Part shown: positions 18,699-27,872 of the stretch, piece by piece | Layout of the letters: every line of letters begins with the position of its first letter | Position numbering within the stretch: the first letter of the stretch is position 1 | NCBI RefSeq assembly: GCF_900104095.1 | Contig: NZ_FNJO01000001.1 | Span: 558,001 to 622,000 of the forward strand | Direction: 5' to 3' | DNA: 64,000 bases | DNA from: Ralstonia sp. 25mfcol4.1 | GTDB taxonomy: Bacteria; Pseudomonadota; Gammaproteobacteria; Burkholderiales; Burkholderiaceae | Notes under the pieces: generated by a model | The model's database searches: none | Told to the model about the DNA's origin: nothing | What the model saw: only the letters and a program-made list of their open reading frames with translations | Made by a program: the position numbers and the translations under genes

Positions 18699-19472
18699 TC
18701 AGTCTTTATAGGTGGGATCGATTTTATCCAGTCTGCGCAGCAGCGCGGGCCATTCCATCACGCCCTCGACGGCGCCGTTGTCGAACAGATGCAGCGACGT
18801 CTTGTCCGCGATGGCCGGCGGCGGCTGCACGGTGGCGCTGCCCAGCTGGGCCCCGAGCTGGATCTCGCACGCCTTGATCAGCGTGGCCATCAGTACGTAG
18901 GCTTCGGCCACGGTGCGACCGACCGTCAGCGTGCCATGGTTACGCAGCAGCATGGCCGGATGGCCGCCCAGCGACGCGGTCAGGCGCGCGCCTTCGGCGG
19001 GCGTGAACGCCAGGCCTTCGTAGTCGTGATAAGCCATACGGCCGTGAAAACGCAGGGCGTGCTGCGACAGCGGGAGCAGCCCTTCGGCCTGGGCGGACAC
19101 AGCAATGCCGGCGGTGTTATGCAGGTGCATCACGCACTGCGCATCGGCACGCGCGGCATGCACGGCCGCGTGCAGCGCAAAGCCCGTGACGTTGACCGGA
19201 TGCACGGGTTCACCGACCACTTCGCCCCGGCCATTGATCTTCACGAGGTCCGAGGCGCGAATCTCGTCGAAGGCAAAGCCGAACGGATTGATCAGGAAAT
19301 GGTCGGGCTCACCGGGCACGGTGGCCGAGATATGGGTGTAGATGAGGTCATCCCAGCGTTCCAGCGCGGCCAGCCGGTAGGCGGCGGCCAGGTCCACGCG
19401 CACGCGCGCTTCATCGGGGCTGATGGGCAGTACCGGGCCGTTGGCACGTCCGGGCTGCAAGGCAAAAGACAT
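18699..19472 (-). CDS. Class II aldolase/adducin family protein
   Basis: 257-aa protein of the class II aldolase/adducin fold. Zinc ligands are visible as HLHNTAG (His-x-His near residues 116-118) and a downstream RNHGT. The residue that is the catalytic Glu in fuculose-type aldolases is not obvious: the segment before the first histidines reads VTGFALHAAVH. The protein may therefore be a decarboxylase-, dehydratase- or adducin-like member rather than a true aldolase. Second gene of the minus-strand cluster, 88 bp after the MFS gene and 22 bp before the tautomerase. Confidence 0.85.
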   Translation of the reverse strand: MSFALQPGRANGPVLPISPDEARVRVDLAAAYRLAALERWDDLIYTHISATVPGEPDHFLINPFGFAFDEIRASDLVKINGRGEVVGEPVHPVNVTGFALHAAVHAARADAQCVMHLHNTAGIAVSAQAEGLLPLSQHALRFHGRMAYHDYEGLAFTPAEGARLTASLGGHPAMLLRNHGTLTVGRTVAEAYVLMATLIKACEIQLGAQLGSATVQPPPAIADKTSLHLFDNGAVEGVMEWPALLRRLDKIDPTYKD

Positions 19473-19560
19473 GGGGGCTTGGCTTTCGCGCCGCCCTGCA
19501 GCGCCGGCGCGGGGGCGTCCGGGTCGAGTGAGCGGCGAAGCCGATACTGTAGCGCAGTCG

Positions 19561-20805
19561 CTAGCGCGGCGTGTGTCCGTCCACCGGCATCGTGCGCCAC
19601 ATCCACAGGTAGATCAGCGCGCCTGTCAGCAGCGCCAGCGCCGCCACGCCCAGCGAGGCGCCGAAGCCGCCCGTGCGGGCTACGAGCGCCGTGGCCAGCG
19701 GCGGCCCCGCAATCTGCCCGATGGCGTAGGCGGCCGTCATCAGGCCGATCAGCTTGGCCGCGCGGCCGCCCCACAGGCGCCGCGCCTCCCGCATCGCAAA
19801 CGACACCAGCGCGGTGAACGGCAAACCCACCAGCAGGCTGCTCAGCGCAAAGCCCGCCACGGTGGGCCACACGGCGGCCACGCCCACCCCAGCCGCCTGC
19901 AGCGTGTACAGCACCATCATCATGCGGCGGTTGTCGTGATGCATGCCGACCCGGGTGGCCAGCCAGGCGCCGACCGCCACGCCGGCGCCCAGTATCGGCC
20001 AGAACAGGTCGGCCCAGACGCTGCCGGGCATGGCATGCCGGGCGATGACCGGCAGGAACGTGGCCGTGATGATGTATCCGAAGCCCGCCAGGCCGTAGGC
20101 CAGCGTCAGCGCCCAGGTTTCGACGTCCAGGCGCGGCGTCGGCGCCGCCGTGGTCGCCGCGCCCGGCGTGGCACCGTGCAGGGACGCCGGGGCCGGCGAT
20201 CCGTAGACGCGCCATACCGGCAACAGCATCACGGCGCCGAGGATCGTGAATGTGATCCACCCCCAGTTGGCCTGCCACCCCGCGCCTACCATGGCAAAGG
20301 CGGAAAGCCCGGTCACCACGATGCCGATGCCCGGCCCGCAGAACATCAGCCCGCCCAGCGTGGGATGACCCAGTTCGGCCAGCCGCTGCATGCACCAGGC
20401 GGTACCGTAGACCATCACCAGGGCACTGGCGATGCCGGCCAGCGTGCGCCAGGCCAGCCAGGCCGGCATGCCGCCGGGCAGCGCCATCGCCAGTGTCAGG
20501 ACGACGGTCAGCGCCAGTGCGCCGCGCACCATCCGTACCGGGTCCGGCCGGATAAACAGGCACAGCACTGCGCCCACCAGATAGCCGATGTAGTTCAGCG
20601 TCGCCAGCGCGCTGCCCTCGGCCAATGTGACCGTGCCGTCGTGCAGCATCATTGGGAGCAGCGGCGTGAAGGCGAATCGGCCAATGCCCATGGCCAGCGC
20701 CAGCGACACCAGACCGGCCAGCGCCACGGCCAGCGGCCCGGCGGTCGGCCGGGCTTCGGCGGGGCTGGCGGAAACGTCAACGTTGGCGAAGGGCAAGCGT
20801 GGCAT
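19561..20805 (-). CDS. MFS transporter, YbfB/YjiJ-like
   Basis: 414-aa inner-membrane carrier with about twelve hydrophobic helices in two halves. The first helix motif GIGRFAFTPLLPMM followed by LATLNYIGYLVGA is characteristic of the YbfB/YjiJ subfamily of the major facilitator superfamily. It leads the minus-strand cluster with class II aldolase, tautomerase and threonine aldolase, so it probably imports the compound that cluster degrades. It is divergent from a LysR regulator; the shared 124-bp control region contains two inverted repeats. Confidence 0.88.
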   Translation of the reverse strand: MPRLPFANVDVSASPAEARPTAGPLAVALAGLVSLALAMGIGRFAFTPLLPMMLHDGTVTLAEGSALATLNYIGYLVGAVLCLFIRPDPVRMVRGALALTVVLTLAMALPGGMPAWLAWRTLAGIASALVMVYGTAWCMQRLAELGHPTLGGLMFCGPGIGIVVTGLSAFAMVGAGWQANWGWITFTILGAVMLLPVWRVYGSPAPASLHGATPGAATTAAPTPRLDVETWALTLAYGLAGFGYIITATFLPVIARHAMPGSVWADLFWPILGAGVAVGAWLATRVGMHHDNRRMMMVLYTLQAAGVGVAAVWPTVAGFALSSLLVGLPFTALVSFAMREARRLWGGRAAKLIGLMTAAYAIGQIAGPPLATALVARTGGFGASLGVAALALLTGALIYLWMWRTMPVDGHTPR

Positions 20806-20842
20806 CGGATAGGAAGCGAGCGGACATCTGGAGCATTTCTGA

Positions 20843-20870
20843 ATTGTTGACTATGCTATGCCCGAACAAT
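20843..20870. promoter_or_regulatory. Inverted repeat in MFS/LysR intergenic region
   Basis: ATTGTT (20843-20848) and AACAAT (20865-20870) form an inverted repeat with a 16-bp centre. It lies 38 bp upstream of the MFS start codon and may be the activator-proximal half of the LysR control region. Confidence 0.35.
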
Positions 20871-20890
20871 CCATCACGGAAAATGAATAA

Positions 20891-20911
20891 TTGAGATGCA
20901 ACCCATCTCAA
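20891..20911. promoter_or_regulatory. LysR-type dyad operator
   Basis: Perfect 8-bp arms TTGAGATG and CATCTCAA, separated by CAACC, give a 21-bp dyad with the T-N11-A arrangement of LysR-type recognition sites. It sits 18 bp before the LysR start codon, where it would allow autorepression and divergent activation of the MFS cluster. Confidence 0.65.
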
Positions 20912-20929
20912 TTTGAATGGAAATAGCAT

Positions 20930-21817
20930 ATGGACCTGGCCGCACTGGAGATTTTTCGTACGGTGGTGGAAACCGGCGGCATCACGCGGGCCGCCGAACG
21001 GCTGCATCGGGTGCAGTCGAACGTGACCACGCGCATCCGGCAACTGGAGCAATCGCTGGGGGTGGAGCTTTTTGTCAGGGATGGGCGACGCATGGTGCTC
21101 ACGCCGGCCGGCCAGACCTTGTTCGACTATGCCTGCCGCATCCTGCAGCTGTCCGAGGAAGCGAAGCATGCGGTGCAGCCGGCGCATCCGCACGGACGGC
21201 TGCGGATCGCGTCGATGGAAAGCACGGCGGCCAGCCGCCTGCCGAACATGCTGGCGGCCTATCACCAGCAATGGCCGGACGTGGAGCTGGAGCTGGTCAC
21301 GCTGATCACCAGCAAGGCGCTCGACGCGGTGCGCCGTTTCGAGGTGGATTGCGCATTCGTGGCCGAACCGCTGGGCGACCCGGATCTGGTCAGCCTGCCC
21401 GCGTTCGACGAAGAACTGGTGATCGTGTCCAGCACCAGCCATCGGCCCATCCAGTCGCCCGAGGACGTCGAGCGCGCCACGCTGCTGGCGTTCGAGACCG
21501 GCTGCAACTACCGCACCCGCTTCGAGCAGTGGTTTGGCCAGTGCGGCCGGGGCATGAACCGCGTGATCCAGCTTGGCTCGTATCACGCCATCGTCACCTG
21601 CGCGGCGGCCGGCATCGGCGTGGGCATCGTGCCGCGATCGGTGCTGGCGCTCTATCGCAACCTGCCGCAGATCGGCATCCATCCGCTGGGCGACACCGGA
21701 CGCGTCACCACCGTGCTCGCCTGGCATCCCTCGATGGCAGGCACCGCGCTGATGGCGCTGGCCGACATGCTGGCCGATCGGATGGGTACGCTCGACGATA
21801 CCCGGGCGGTAGCCTGA
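20930..21817 (+). CDS. LysR-family transcriptional regulator
   Basis: 295-aa LysR-type regulator. The N-terminal winged helix-turn-helix (MDLAALEIFRTVVETGGITR then AAERLHRVQSNVTTRIRQLE) is canonical, and the C-terminal periplasmic-binding-like effector domain starts near residue 90 (GRLRIASMESTAASRLP). It is transcribed divergently from the MFS/aldolase/tautomerase/threonine-aldolase cluster, and a perfect dyad sits between them, so it most likely controls that cluster in response to its substrate. Confidence 0.92.
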   Translation: MDLAALEIFRTVVETGGITRAAERLHRVQSNVTTRIRQLEQSLGVELFVRDGRRMVLTPAGQTLFDYACRILQLSEEAKHAVQPAHPHGRLRIASMESTAASRLPNMLAAYHQQWPDVELELVTLITSKALDAVRRFEVDCAFVAEPLGDPDLVSLPAFDEELVIVSSTSHRPIQSPEDVERATLLAFETGCNYRTRFEQWFGQCGRGMNRVIQLGSYHAIVTCAAAGIGVGIVPRSVLALYRNLPQIGIHPLGDTGRVTTVLAWHPSMAGTALMALADMLADRMGTLDDTRAVA

Positions 21818-21949
21818 GGAGGCTGGGGTGGCCTGAGCATGCGGCCGCCTGGCTGAGGCGTGCGCCTTCGCTTCGCCCTGCAGGATGTGGCCGGTCGCCT
21901 ACACTGAAAGTGGCGCGGCCACGGCATTCACGGCGGGCCGCGCACCGCC

Positions 21950-23407
21950 ATGACACACGCATATGCGTTACACCGGCCACCGCCGCCTGCCGGCCACTGG
22001 CACTGGTCGCATGGACTCGCGCTGGCCTGCGTGAGCCTGTTATTGCTGACGGTCTCCGGCGCGCTTGCCCAGCGGGCCGCTCCCGAGCGGGCGATATCGG
22101 TCATGGCGTCGTCCGTGGCCCCGGTCTACGTCGTCCCGGTGCAGGGCGCCATCAGCCCCGCCAGCGCCAGTTTCGCCGTGCGCAGCATCGAGCGCGCCCG
22201 CAAGCAGGGCGCCCAGCTGATCGTGCTGGAAATGGACACACCCGGCGGCCTCGACAAATCGATGCGCGACATCATCCAGGCCATCCTGGCGTCGGCGGTG
22301 CCCGTGGCCACGTACGTCTATCCAGGCGGCGCACGCGCGGCCAGCGCCGGCACCTACATCCTCTATGCCAGCCATGTCGCCGCCATGGCGCCCGGCACGA
22401 ACCTGGGCGCGGCCAGCCCGGTGGCCATCGGCATCGGCGGACCGAGGCCCGAGGCCGCCCCTGCCCCGGCATCGGCGCCTGCCAGCGCCCCGGCCGGCGA
22501 AGACACCATGACGCGCAAGCAGATGCACGACGCATCGGCCTATATCCGCGGTTTGGCGCAGTTGCGGCACCGCAATGCCGAATGGGGCGAACGGGCAGTC
22601 CGCGAAGCGGTGAGCCTGTCCGCTGACGAAGCAGTCGCGCAGAAGGTGGCCGATCTGGTGGCGCCCGACCTGCCCGCCCTGCTCCGGCAACTGGACGGCC
22701 GGCAGGTCGAGGCCGCAGGCGCCACGCGCACACTGCATACGGCCGGCGCGCCCATCGTCACGCTGGAACCCGACTGGCGCAGCCGGCTGCTGGCGGTCAT
22801 CACCGACCCTAGCGTGGCCCTGATCCTGATGATGATCGGCATCTACGGGCTGATCTTCGAATTTTCCACGCCTGGCATGGTGATCCCTGGCATCGCCGGG
22901 GCGATCTGCCTGCTGCTGGGCCTGTTCGCGCTGCAGATGCTGCCCATCAACTACGCCGGGCTCGCGCTGATCGCGTTCGGCGTGGGGTGCATGGTGGCCG
23001 AGGTGTTCCTGCCGACGTTCGGCGCCGTGGGCGTGGGCGGCATCATTGCGTTCGCGTTTGGGGCGGTGATGCTGATCGACACCGACGTGCCGGGCTTCGG
23101 CGTGCCGCTTTCGCTGATTGCCGCGCTGTCCGGCATTTCGGCAGTATTCCTGTTCGGCATGTCCGCGCTGCTGCTGCGGGCGCGGCGGCGGCCCGTGGTC
23201 AGCGGGGCCGACACGCTGGTGGGCAGCGTCGGCGTCGTGGTGACGGACACGGAGACCGACCCGACCGACCCGACCGACAGTTGGGCGATGGTCCGCGGCG
23301 AACAATGGCGCATCCGCAGCAACCGCCCGCTGGCACGCGGCGATGCCGTGCGCGTGACCGGCCGTCACGGCCTGGTGCTGGATGTCACTTCGATTCACGA
23401 TGCCTGA
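21950..23407 (+). CDS. NfeD-family membrane-bound serine protease
   Basis: 485-aa member of the NfeD1b/1510-N family: signal peptide (roughly residues 20-41), a ClpP-like serine protease domain, four to five C-terminal membrane helices and a terminal OB-fold. The nucleophile Ser is in RAASAGTYILYASH, followed by MAPGTNLGAA as in the archaeal 1510-N protease. Known relatives cleave their partner stomatin, and a slipin gene follows 18 bp downstream. Between the last helix and the OB-fold an Asp/Thr/Pro repeat (TETDPTDPTDS) is encoded by a 9-bp tandem repeat. No strong ribosome binding site precedes the ATG. Confidence 0.9.
   Translation: MTHAYALHRPPPPAGHWHWSHGLALACVSLLLLTVSGALAQRAAPERAISVMASSVAPVYVVPVQGAISPASASFAVRSIERARKQGAQLIVLEMDTPGGLDKSMRDIIQAILASAVPVATYVYPGGARAASAGTYILYASHVAAMAPGTNLGAASPVAIGIGGPRPEAAPAPASAPASAPAGEDTMTRKQMHDASAYIRGLAQLRHRNAEWGERAVREAVSLSADEAVAQKVADLVAPDLPALLRQLDGRQVEAAGATRTLHTAGAPIVTLEPDWRSRLLAVITDPSVALILMMIGIYGLIFEFSTPGMVIPGIAGAICLLLGLFALQMLPINYAGLALIAFGVGCMVAEVFLPTFGAVGVGGIIAFAFGAVMLIDTDVPGFGVPLSLIAALSGISAVFLFGMSALLLRARRRPVVSGADTLVGSVGVVVTDTETDPTDPTDSWAMVRGEQWRIRSNRPLARGDAVRVTGRHGLVLDVTSIHDA
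23254..23278 (+). repeat. In-frame 9-bp tandem repeat inside nfeD
   Basis: GACCGACCC is repeated about 2.8 times, encoding a Thr-Asp-Pro repeat in the linker before the OB-fold. Copy-number change would keep frame. Confidence 0.7.
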
Positions 23408-23425
23408 CACAACAAGGAGCCCGAC

Positions 23426-24181
23426 ATGGCATTCGGATTCAGCTTCGGTGGACTGGTCTTCCTGCTCGTGCTGCTGGTGGTGTCTGCCTTCCGCGTGCTG
23501 CGCGAGTATGAACGGGGGGTGGTGTTCATGCTGGGCCGCTTCTGGCGCGTCAAGGGCCCCGGCCTGGTGCTGATCATTCCGGCCGTGCAGCAGATGGTTC
23601 GCGTGGACCTGCGCACCGTCGTCCTGGACGTGCCGCCACAGGACGTGATCTCGCACGACAACGTGTCGGTCAAGGTCAACGCGGTGGTGTACTTCCGCGT
23701 GGTGGACCCGGAGCGCGCCATCATCCAGGTGGCCAACTTCCTGGAAGCCACCAGCCAGCTGGCGCAGACCACGCTGCGCTCGGTGCTGGGCAAGCACGAA
23801 CTCGACGAGATGCTGGCCGAGCGAGAGAAGCTCAACCTCGATATCCAGAAGGTGCTCGATGCCCAGACCGATGCCTGGGGCATCAAGGTATCGACTGTCG
23901 AGATCAAGCACGTCGACCTGAACGAGTCGATGGTGCGCGCCATCGCCCGCCAGGCCGAAGCCGAGCGCGAGCGGCGCGCCAAGATCATTCATGCCGAAGG
24001 CGAGCTCCAGGCATCGGAAAAGCTGCTTGAAGCCGCCCGGATGCTGGCGCGCCAGCCCCAGGCCATGCAGCTGCGCTACCTGCAGACGCTGACGCAGATC
24101 GCGGGCGACAAGAGTTCGACGATCGTGTTTCCGTTACCGATCGATATCGTGTCGACACTGACGGGGGGTGGGGGGAAGTAG
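23426..24181 (+). CDS. Slipin (stomatin/prohibitin-like SPFH protein)
   Basis: 251-aa SPFH-domain membrane protein: one N-terminal membrane segment (residues 5-20), then the SPFH domain ([20 protein letters not shown]) and a charged helix ([20 protein letters not shown]) that drives oligomerisation. Paired with NfeD this is the bacterial STOPP-type operon, proposed to organise membrane microdomains or membrane quality control. AAGGAG precedes the ATG at good spacing, and the gene is 18 bp after nfeD, so the two are co-transcribed. Confidence 0.93.
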   Translation: MAFGFSFGGLVFLLVLLVVSAFRVLREYERGVVFMLGRFWRVKGPGLVLIIPAVQQMVRVDLRTVVLDVPPQDVISHDNVSVKVNAVVYFRVVDPERAIIQVANFLEATSQLAQTTLRSVLGKHELDEMLAEREKLNLDIQKVLDAQTDAWGIKVSTVEIKHVDLNESMVRAIARQAEAERERRAKIIHAEGELQASEKLLEAARMLARQPQAMQLRYLQTLTQIAGDKSSTIVFPLPIDIVSTLTGGGGK

Positions 24182-24258
24182 GCGCGGACACGTGTTCGGC
24201 AGGATTGATGGCGGACAAGCAAGCTGACTACCAGCCCTGAAGTTCAGATCTGTCTCAT

Positions 24259-24286
24259 TTGCACAGGCGCTGACGACGCCTACGAT
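24259..24286 (+). promoter_or_regulatory. Candidate sigma-70 promoter for small membrane-protein pair
   Basis: TTGCAC (24259-24264) and TACGAT (24281-24286) with a 16-bp spacer; predicted start near 24293, inside the left arm of the adjacent 9-bp inverted repeat. Confidence 0.5.
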
Positions 24287-24287
24287 A

Positions 24288-24312
24288 GGCCTCGATCCAT
24301 TCCATCGAGGCC
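24288..24312 (+). promoter_or_regulatory. 9-bp inverted repeat overlapping +1 and the ribosome binding site
   Basis: GGCCTCGAT and ATCGAGGCC are perfect arms around a 7-nt loop, ending 5 nt before the ATG at 24318. The only plausible Shine-Dalgarno (GAGG) lies in the right arm. It could act as a DNA operator over the start site or, as RNA, sequester the ribosome binding site. Confidence 0.5.
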
Positions 24313-24317
24313 AATAC

Positions 24318-24794
24318 ATGAGGGACTTCGCACTGTTCGGCTGGTTCGTGTTCAACATTGCCATTCCGTTGCTGGCGCCGCTGGCGCTCCTGCCGCTCAT
24401 CAAGATTCCAAGGGCCTTGCGCCAGCGCAGCCGTGGCGTCGTCATGCGCGCCGTCCAGAACGGGCAGTTGCTCTGGACCGCGATCCCGATGAGCGCGAGC
24501 GCCTGCTACCTGCTCGCCCAACACCTGGGCATCAATGACATCCGCAGCCAATGGATGTGGACCGCGCTGACCGCCCATGTGGCGCTCATCGTGTTCGCCG
24601 CAGTGCTGGTGCTCCTTGGCGCTGTCGAGGCAAGCCTTGCCGCCCCGGGCGCCGCGGCGCCGAAATGGCCGCTCGTCCTGTCCTTGATTGTCACAGCCGC
24701 GAGCGCAGCGGCCCACTACTTCGGCTACACGATGCTGATTCTGCCCACCCTCGCGCAGGCCGCTCCACTTCAGACTTCACTCGTTCACCTGTAA
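24318..24794 (+). CDS. Hypothetical four-helix membrane protein
   Basis: 158-aa protein not recognised from any family. Four hydrophobic helices are evident (starting near residues 8, 48, 80 and 117), with a short Arg-rich cytosolic loop (RALRQRSRGVVMR) after the first. It has its own candidate promoter and is followed, 10 bp after its stop, by a 43-codon single-helix ORF with a good ribosome binding site, suggesting a two-gene membrane operon. The hairpin just before its start may regulate its translation. Function unknown. Confidence 0.7.
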   Translation: MRDFALFGWFVFNIAIPLLAPLALLPLIKIPRALRQRSRGVVMRAVQNGQLLWTAIPMSASACYLLAQHLGINDIRSQWMWTALTAHVALIVFAAVLVLLGAVEASLAAPGAAAPKWPLVLSLIVTAASAAAHYFGYTMLILPTLAQAAPLQTSLVHL

Positions 24795-24804
24795 GGAGAT
24801 CACC

Positions 24805-24936
24805 ATGGAACGCTTCCTGACCAGATTCTTCACCGACCGCGAATTCCAGGCCAAGATCATGATTCCGGTGTCCATCGTCTTCCTGACACTCGGCATCGCG
24901 CCTTTCATCCTGATAGCCCTGTTCGCGGACCTGTAA
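24805..24936 (+). CDS. Small single-helix membrane protein, 43 aa
   Basis: Short ORF with an amphipathic charged N-terminus (MERFLTRFFTDREFQAK) followed by one hydrophobic helix (roughly residues 18-41) and an Asp-Leu end. TAAGGAGATCACC before the ATG is a near-ideal Shine-Dalgarno; it overlaps the stop of the upstream gene, so the two are likely translationally coupled. An intrinsic terminator follows 4 bp later. These signals make it a credible gene despite its size. Function unknown; it may be an accessory subunit of the upstream membrane protein. Confidence 0.65.
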   Translation: MERFLTRFFTDREFQAKIMIPVSIVFLTLGIAPFILIALFADL

Positions 24937-24940
24937 CGAA

Positions 24941-24969
24941 AAAAACGCCTGCTTTCGCAGGCGTTTCCT
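24941..24969. terminator. Terminator between the small membrane ORF and alaS
   Basis: Nine-bp stem (AACGCCTGC 24944-24952 / GCAGGCGTT 24957-24965). Read on the minus strand it has a GAAA tetraloop and a seven-base U-run, making it an excellent alaS terminator. In the plus direction the T-run is short (TTTCCTT) but usable. Confidence 0.9.
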
Positions 24970-24995
24970 TCACGGCAGCTTCAGGCAGTCGGGCA

Positions 24996-27620
24996 TCAGA
25001 CCTTGGCGGACACCCATTCCGTCACGCCGGCCAGGGCCTTCGGCAGACCCGTCGGGTCGGTGCCGCCGGCCTGGGCCATGTCCGGTCGGCCGCCGCCCTT
25101 GCCGCCCACCTGCTGGGCGACGAAGTTGACGAGTTCGCCGGCCTTGACCTTCGACGTGGCATCGGCAGTCACGCCCGCGATCAGGCTGACCTTGCCGTCG
25201 GCGACGGCGGCCAGCACGATGGCGGCGCTCTGGAGCTTGTCCTTGAGCTTGTCCATCGTTTCGCGCAGCGTCTTCACGTCGGCGCCTTCCAGCTGGGCAG
25301 CCAGCACCTTCAGGCCCTTGATGTCCACGGCCTGCGATGCAAGCTCATCGCCCTGCGACGAAGCCAGCTTGCTCTTGAGCTTTTCCAGTTCCTTTTCCAG
25401 CGCGCGGACCTGGTCCTGCACCTGGCCGATACGCGGCACCAGTTCCGACGGCTGCGCACGCAACGCGGCAGCCGCTTCGTTCAGGCGGGCGTCGAGCGAT
25501 TGCAGGTAATGCAGCGCATTGTCGCCAGTAATGGCTTCCACGCGGCGGATACCTGCGGCCACGCCGGCTTCCACGACGATCTTGAACAGGCCGATATCGC
25601 CGGTGCGCGTCACATGGGTGCCGCCGCACAGTTCCTTCGACGTGCCGATCGACAGCACGCGCACGTCGTCGGCGTACTTCTCGCCGAACAGAGCCATGGC
25701 ACCGCTCTTCACGGCGTCGTCGAACGGCATGACGGCGGCGACGGTGGGCGCGTTGGCCAGGATCTCGGCGTTGACGATTTCCTCGATCTGGCGGATCTGG
25801 TCATCGGTCACCGGGGCGTTGTGCGAGAAGTCGAAACGCGTCTTGTCCGGATCGACCAGCGAGCCCTTCTGCTGCACGTGGGTGCCCAGCACTTCGCGCA
25901 GGGCCTTGTGCATCAGGTGGGTGGCCGAGTGGTTGCGCACGGTGCGCGCGCGGCGCACGGCGTCCACCTGTGCCGCAACCTTGTCGCCCACCTTCAGCGC
26001 GCCGTTGGCCAGCGTGCCCTGGTGGCCGAACACGTCGGCCTGGATCTTGGTGGTATCGGCCACGGTGAACACGGCCGGGCCCGACACAAGCGTGCCCTGG
26101 TCGCCAACCTGGCCACCGGATTCGGCGTAGAACGGCGTGTTGTCCAGCACCACCACGCCCGTCTGGCCCGGCTGCATCGTATCGACGGAAGCGCCATCGA
26201 CATACAGCGCGGTCACGCTGACGCCTTCCATGCTCAGGGCGTCGTAGCCATGGAACACCGTCTTGTCACCCGTGTACTCCAGGCCGGCAGCCATCTTGAA
26301 CTTGCCGGCGGCACGAGCCTGCTCGCGCTGGCGCGTCATCGCGGCGTCGAAGGCGGCCTCGTCAACGGTGATTTCCTGTTCGCGCGCCACGTCCTGCGTC
26401 AGGTCGAGCGGGAAGCCGAACGTATCGTGCAGCTTGAACGCCAGTTCGCCGTCCAGCACCTTGCCGCCCTTAGCCTTCAGATCGGCCACGGCGCCGTCCA
26501 GGATCGACATGCCGTTCTCGATGGTCTCGAAGAAACGCTCTTCCTCGGCCTTGAGCACTTCCACCACACGGTTCTGGGCTTCGGCCAGTTCCGGATAGGC
26601 TTCGCCCATCTGCGCCACCAGGTCCGGCACCAGCTTGTGGAAGAACGGCGTCTTCTGGCCGAGCTTGTAGCCGTGACGGATCGCGCGGCGCACGATACGG
26701 CGCAGCACGTAGCCGCGGCCTTCGTTGCCCGGAATCACGCCGTCGACGATCAGGAACGAGCACGCGCGGATATGGTCGGCAATGACCTTCAGCGAATTCT
26801 GGTTCAGGTCGGCGATATGCGTTTCGCGGCCGGCGGCCTTGATCAGCGCCTGGAACAGGTCGATCTCATAGTTGCTGTGCACGTGCTGCAGCACCGCGGC
26901 AATCCGCTCCAGGCCCATGCCGGTGTCCACGCACGGCTTGGGCAGGCGCGTCATGTTGCCCTGCTCGTCGCGATTGAACTGCATGAACACGAGGTTCCAG
27001 ATCTCGATGTAGCGGTCGCCGTCTTCCTCGGGCGATCCCGGCGGGCCGCCCCAGACTTCCGGGCCGTGGTCATAGAAGATTTCCGAACACGGGCCGCAGG
27101 GGCCGGTGTCGGCCATCTGCCAGAAGTTGTCCGACGCGTAGCGTGCGCCCTTGTTGTCGCCGATGCGCACGATGCGGTCGGTCGGCACGCCCACTTCCTT
27201 GGCCCAGATGTCGTAGGCCTCGTCGTCCTCGGCGTACACGGTCACCCACAGCTTGTCGGCCGGCAACTGGTAAACCTTGGTCAGCAGTTCCCAGGCGTAC
27301 TGGATGGCATCGCGCTTGAAATAGTCGCCGAACGAAAAATTGCCCAGCATTTCGAAGAACGTGTGGTGACGTGCGGTGTACCCCACATTTTCCAGGTCGT
27401 TGTGCTTGCCGCCGGCCCGGACCGAGCGTTGCGACGACGTGGCGCGCGAGTACGGGCGCTTGTCGGTGCCCAGGAACACGTCCTTGAACTGCACCATGCC
27501 CGAATTGGTGAACAGCAGGGTCGGGTCGTTCGCCGGCACCAGGCTGGACGAGCGGACCACGGTATGGTCCTTCGACTCGTAGAACTGCAGGAACTTGCTG
27601 CGAATGTCGGAGACTTTCAT
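24996..27620 (-). CDS. alaS: Alanyl-tRNA synthetase
   Basis: Class II synthetase charging tRNA-Ala, 874 aa (E. coli 876). The catalytic core starts [19 protein letters not shown] and includes the motif 2 region ([19 protein letters not shown]). The editing domain has its zinc ligands in HSATH and CGGTH, and the C-terminal coiled coil and C-Ala domain ([15 protein letters not shown]) are present. The ATG at 27620 was preferred over an open extension upstream because it gives the conserved N-terminus. A consensus -10 lies about 70 bp upstream. Confidence 0.97.
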   Translation of the reverse strand: MKVSDIRSKFLQFYESKDHTVVRSSSLVPANDPTLLFTNSGMVQFKDVFLGTDKRPYSRATSSQRSVRAGGKHNDLENVGYTARHHTFFEMLGNFSFGDYFKRDAIQYAWELLTKVYQLPADKLWVTVYAEDDEAYDIWAKEVGVPTDRIVRIGDNKGARYASDNFWQMADTGPCGPCSEIFYDHGPEVWGGPPGSPEEDGDRYIEIWNLVFMQFNRDEQGNMTRLPKPCVDTGMGLERIAAVLQHVHSNYEIDLFQALIKAAGRETHIADLNQNSLKVIADHIRACSFLIVDGVIPGNEGRGYVLRRIVRRAIRHGYKLGQKTPFFHKLVPDLVAQMGEAYPELAEAQNRVVEVLKAEEERFFETIENGMSILDGAVADLKAKGGKVLDGELAFKLHDTFGFPLDLTQDVAREQEITVDEAAFDAAMTRQREQARAAGKFKMAAGLEYTGDKTVFHGYDALSMEGVSVTALYVDGASVDTMQPGQTGVVVLDNTPFYAESGGQVGDQGTLVSGPAVFTVADTTKIQADVFGHQGTLANGALKVGDKVAAQVDAVRRARTVRNHSATHLMHKALREVLGTHVQQKGSLVDPDKTRFDFSHNAPVTDDQIRQIEEIVNAEILANAPTVAAVMPFDDAVKSGAMALFGEKYADDVRVLSIGTSKELCGGTHVTRTGDIGLFKIVVEAGVAAGIRRVEAITGDNALHYLQSLDARLNEAAAALRAQPSELVPRIGQVQDQVRALEKELEKLKSKLASSQGDELASQAVDIKGLKVLAAQLEGADVKTLRETMDKLKDKLQSAAIVLAAVADGKVSLIAGVTADATSKVKAGELVNFVAQQVGGKGGGRPDMAQAGGTDPTGLPKALAGVTEWVSAKV

Positions 27621-27687
27621 GTTGTATCGGGCGCCTCGGCGCGTCGTGGCAGGACGCAGGCAGTCAGGTTGGATTTGCAAACCGTTG

Positions 27688-27693
27688 ATTATA
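27688..27693 (-). promoter_or_regulatory. Consensus -10 box for alaS
   Basis: TATAAT on the minus strand, about 68 bp before the alaS ATG. The -35 region is GC-rich and weak. Confidence 0.4.
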
Positions 27694-27872
27694 CGGGGAA
27701 GCCCCGTCCCGGGGCACTGGCGCGCCGCCCCCTTGTTGGGGCCGGGCACCGCCACGGCGCCGCCTGTCCGGTTATCGCCCACGGAACACCGGCCGGCGCA
27801 CCGGCCCGAGGCATCGGCCCGGTTGGCCGGTGATAGAGTGCTGGCTCCTCAGAACTGCCAGCCGTCACCGCC

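Noticed and set aside
22040..23992. 650-codon minus-strand open frame opposite nfeD and slipin
   Set aside because: Spans two convincing plus-strand genes and has no similarity to known proteins.
25500..27833. 777-codon open frame on the plus strand opposite alaS
   Set aside because: Same antisense effect; composition is His/Val/Arg-rich, no ribosome binding site, and alaS is certain.
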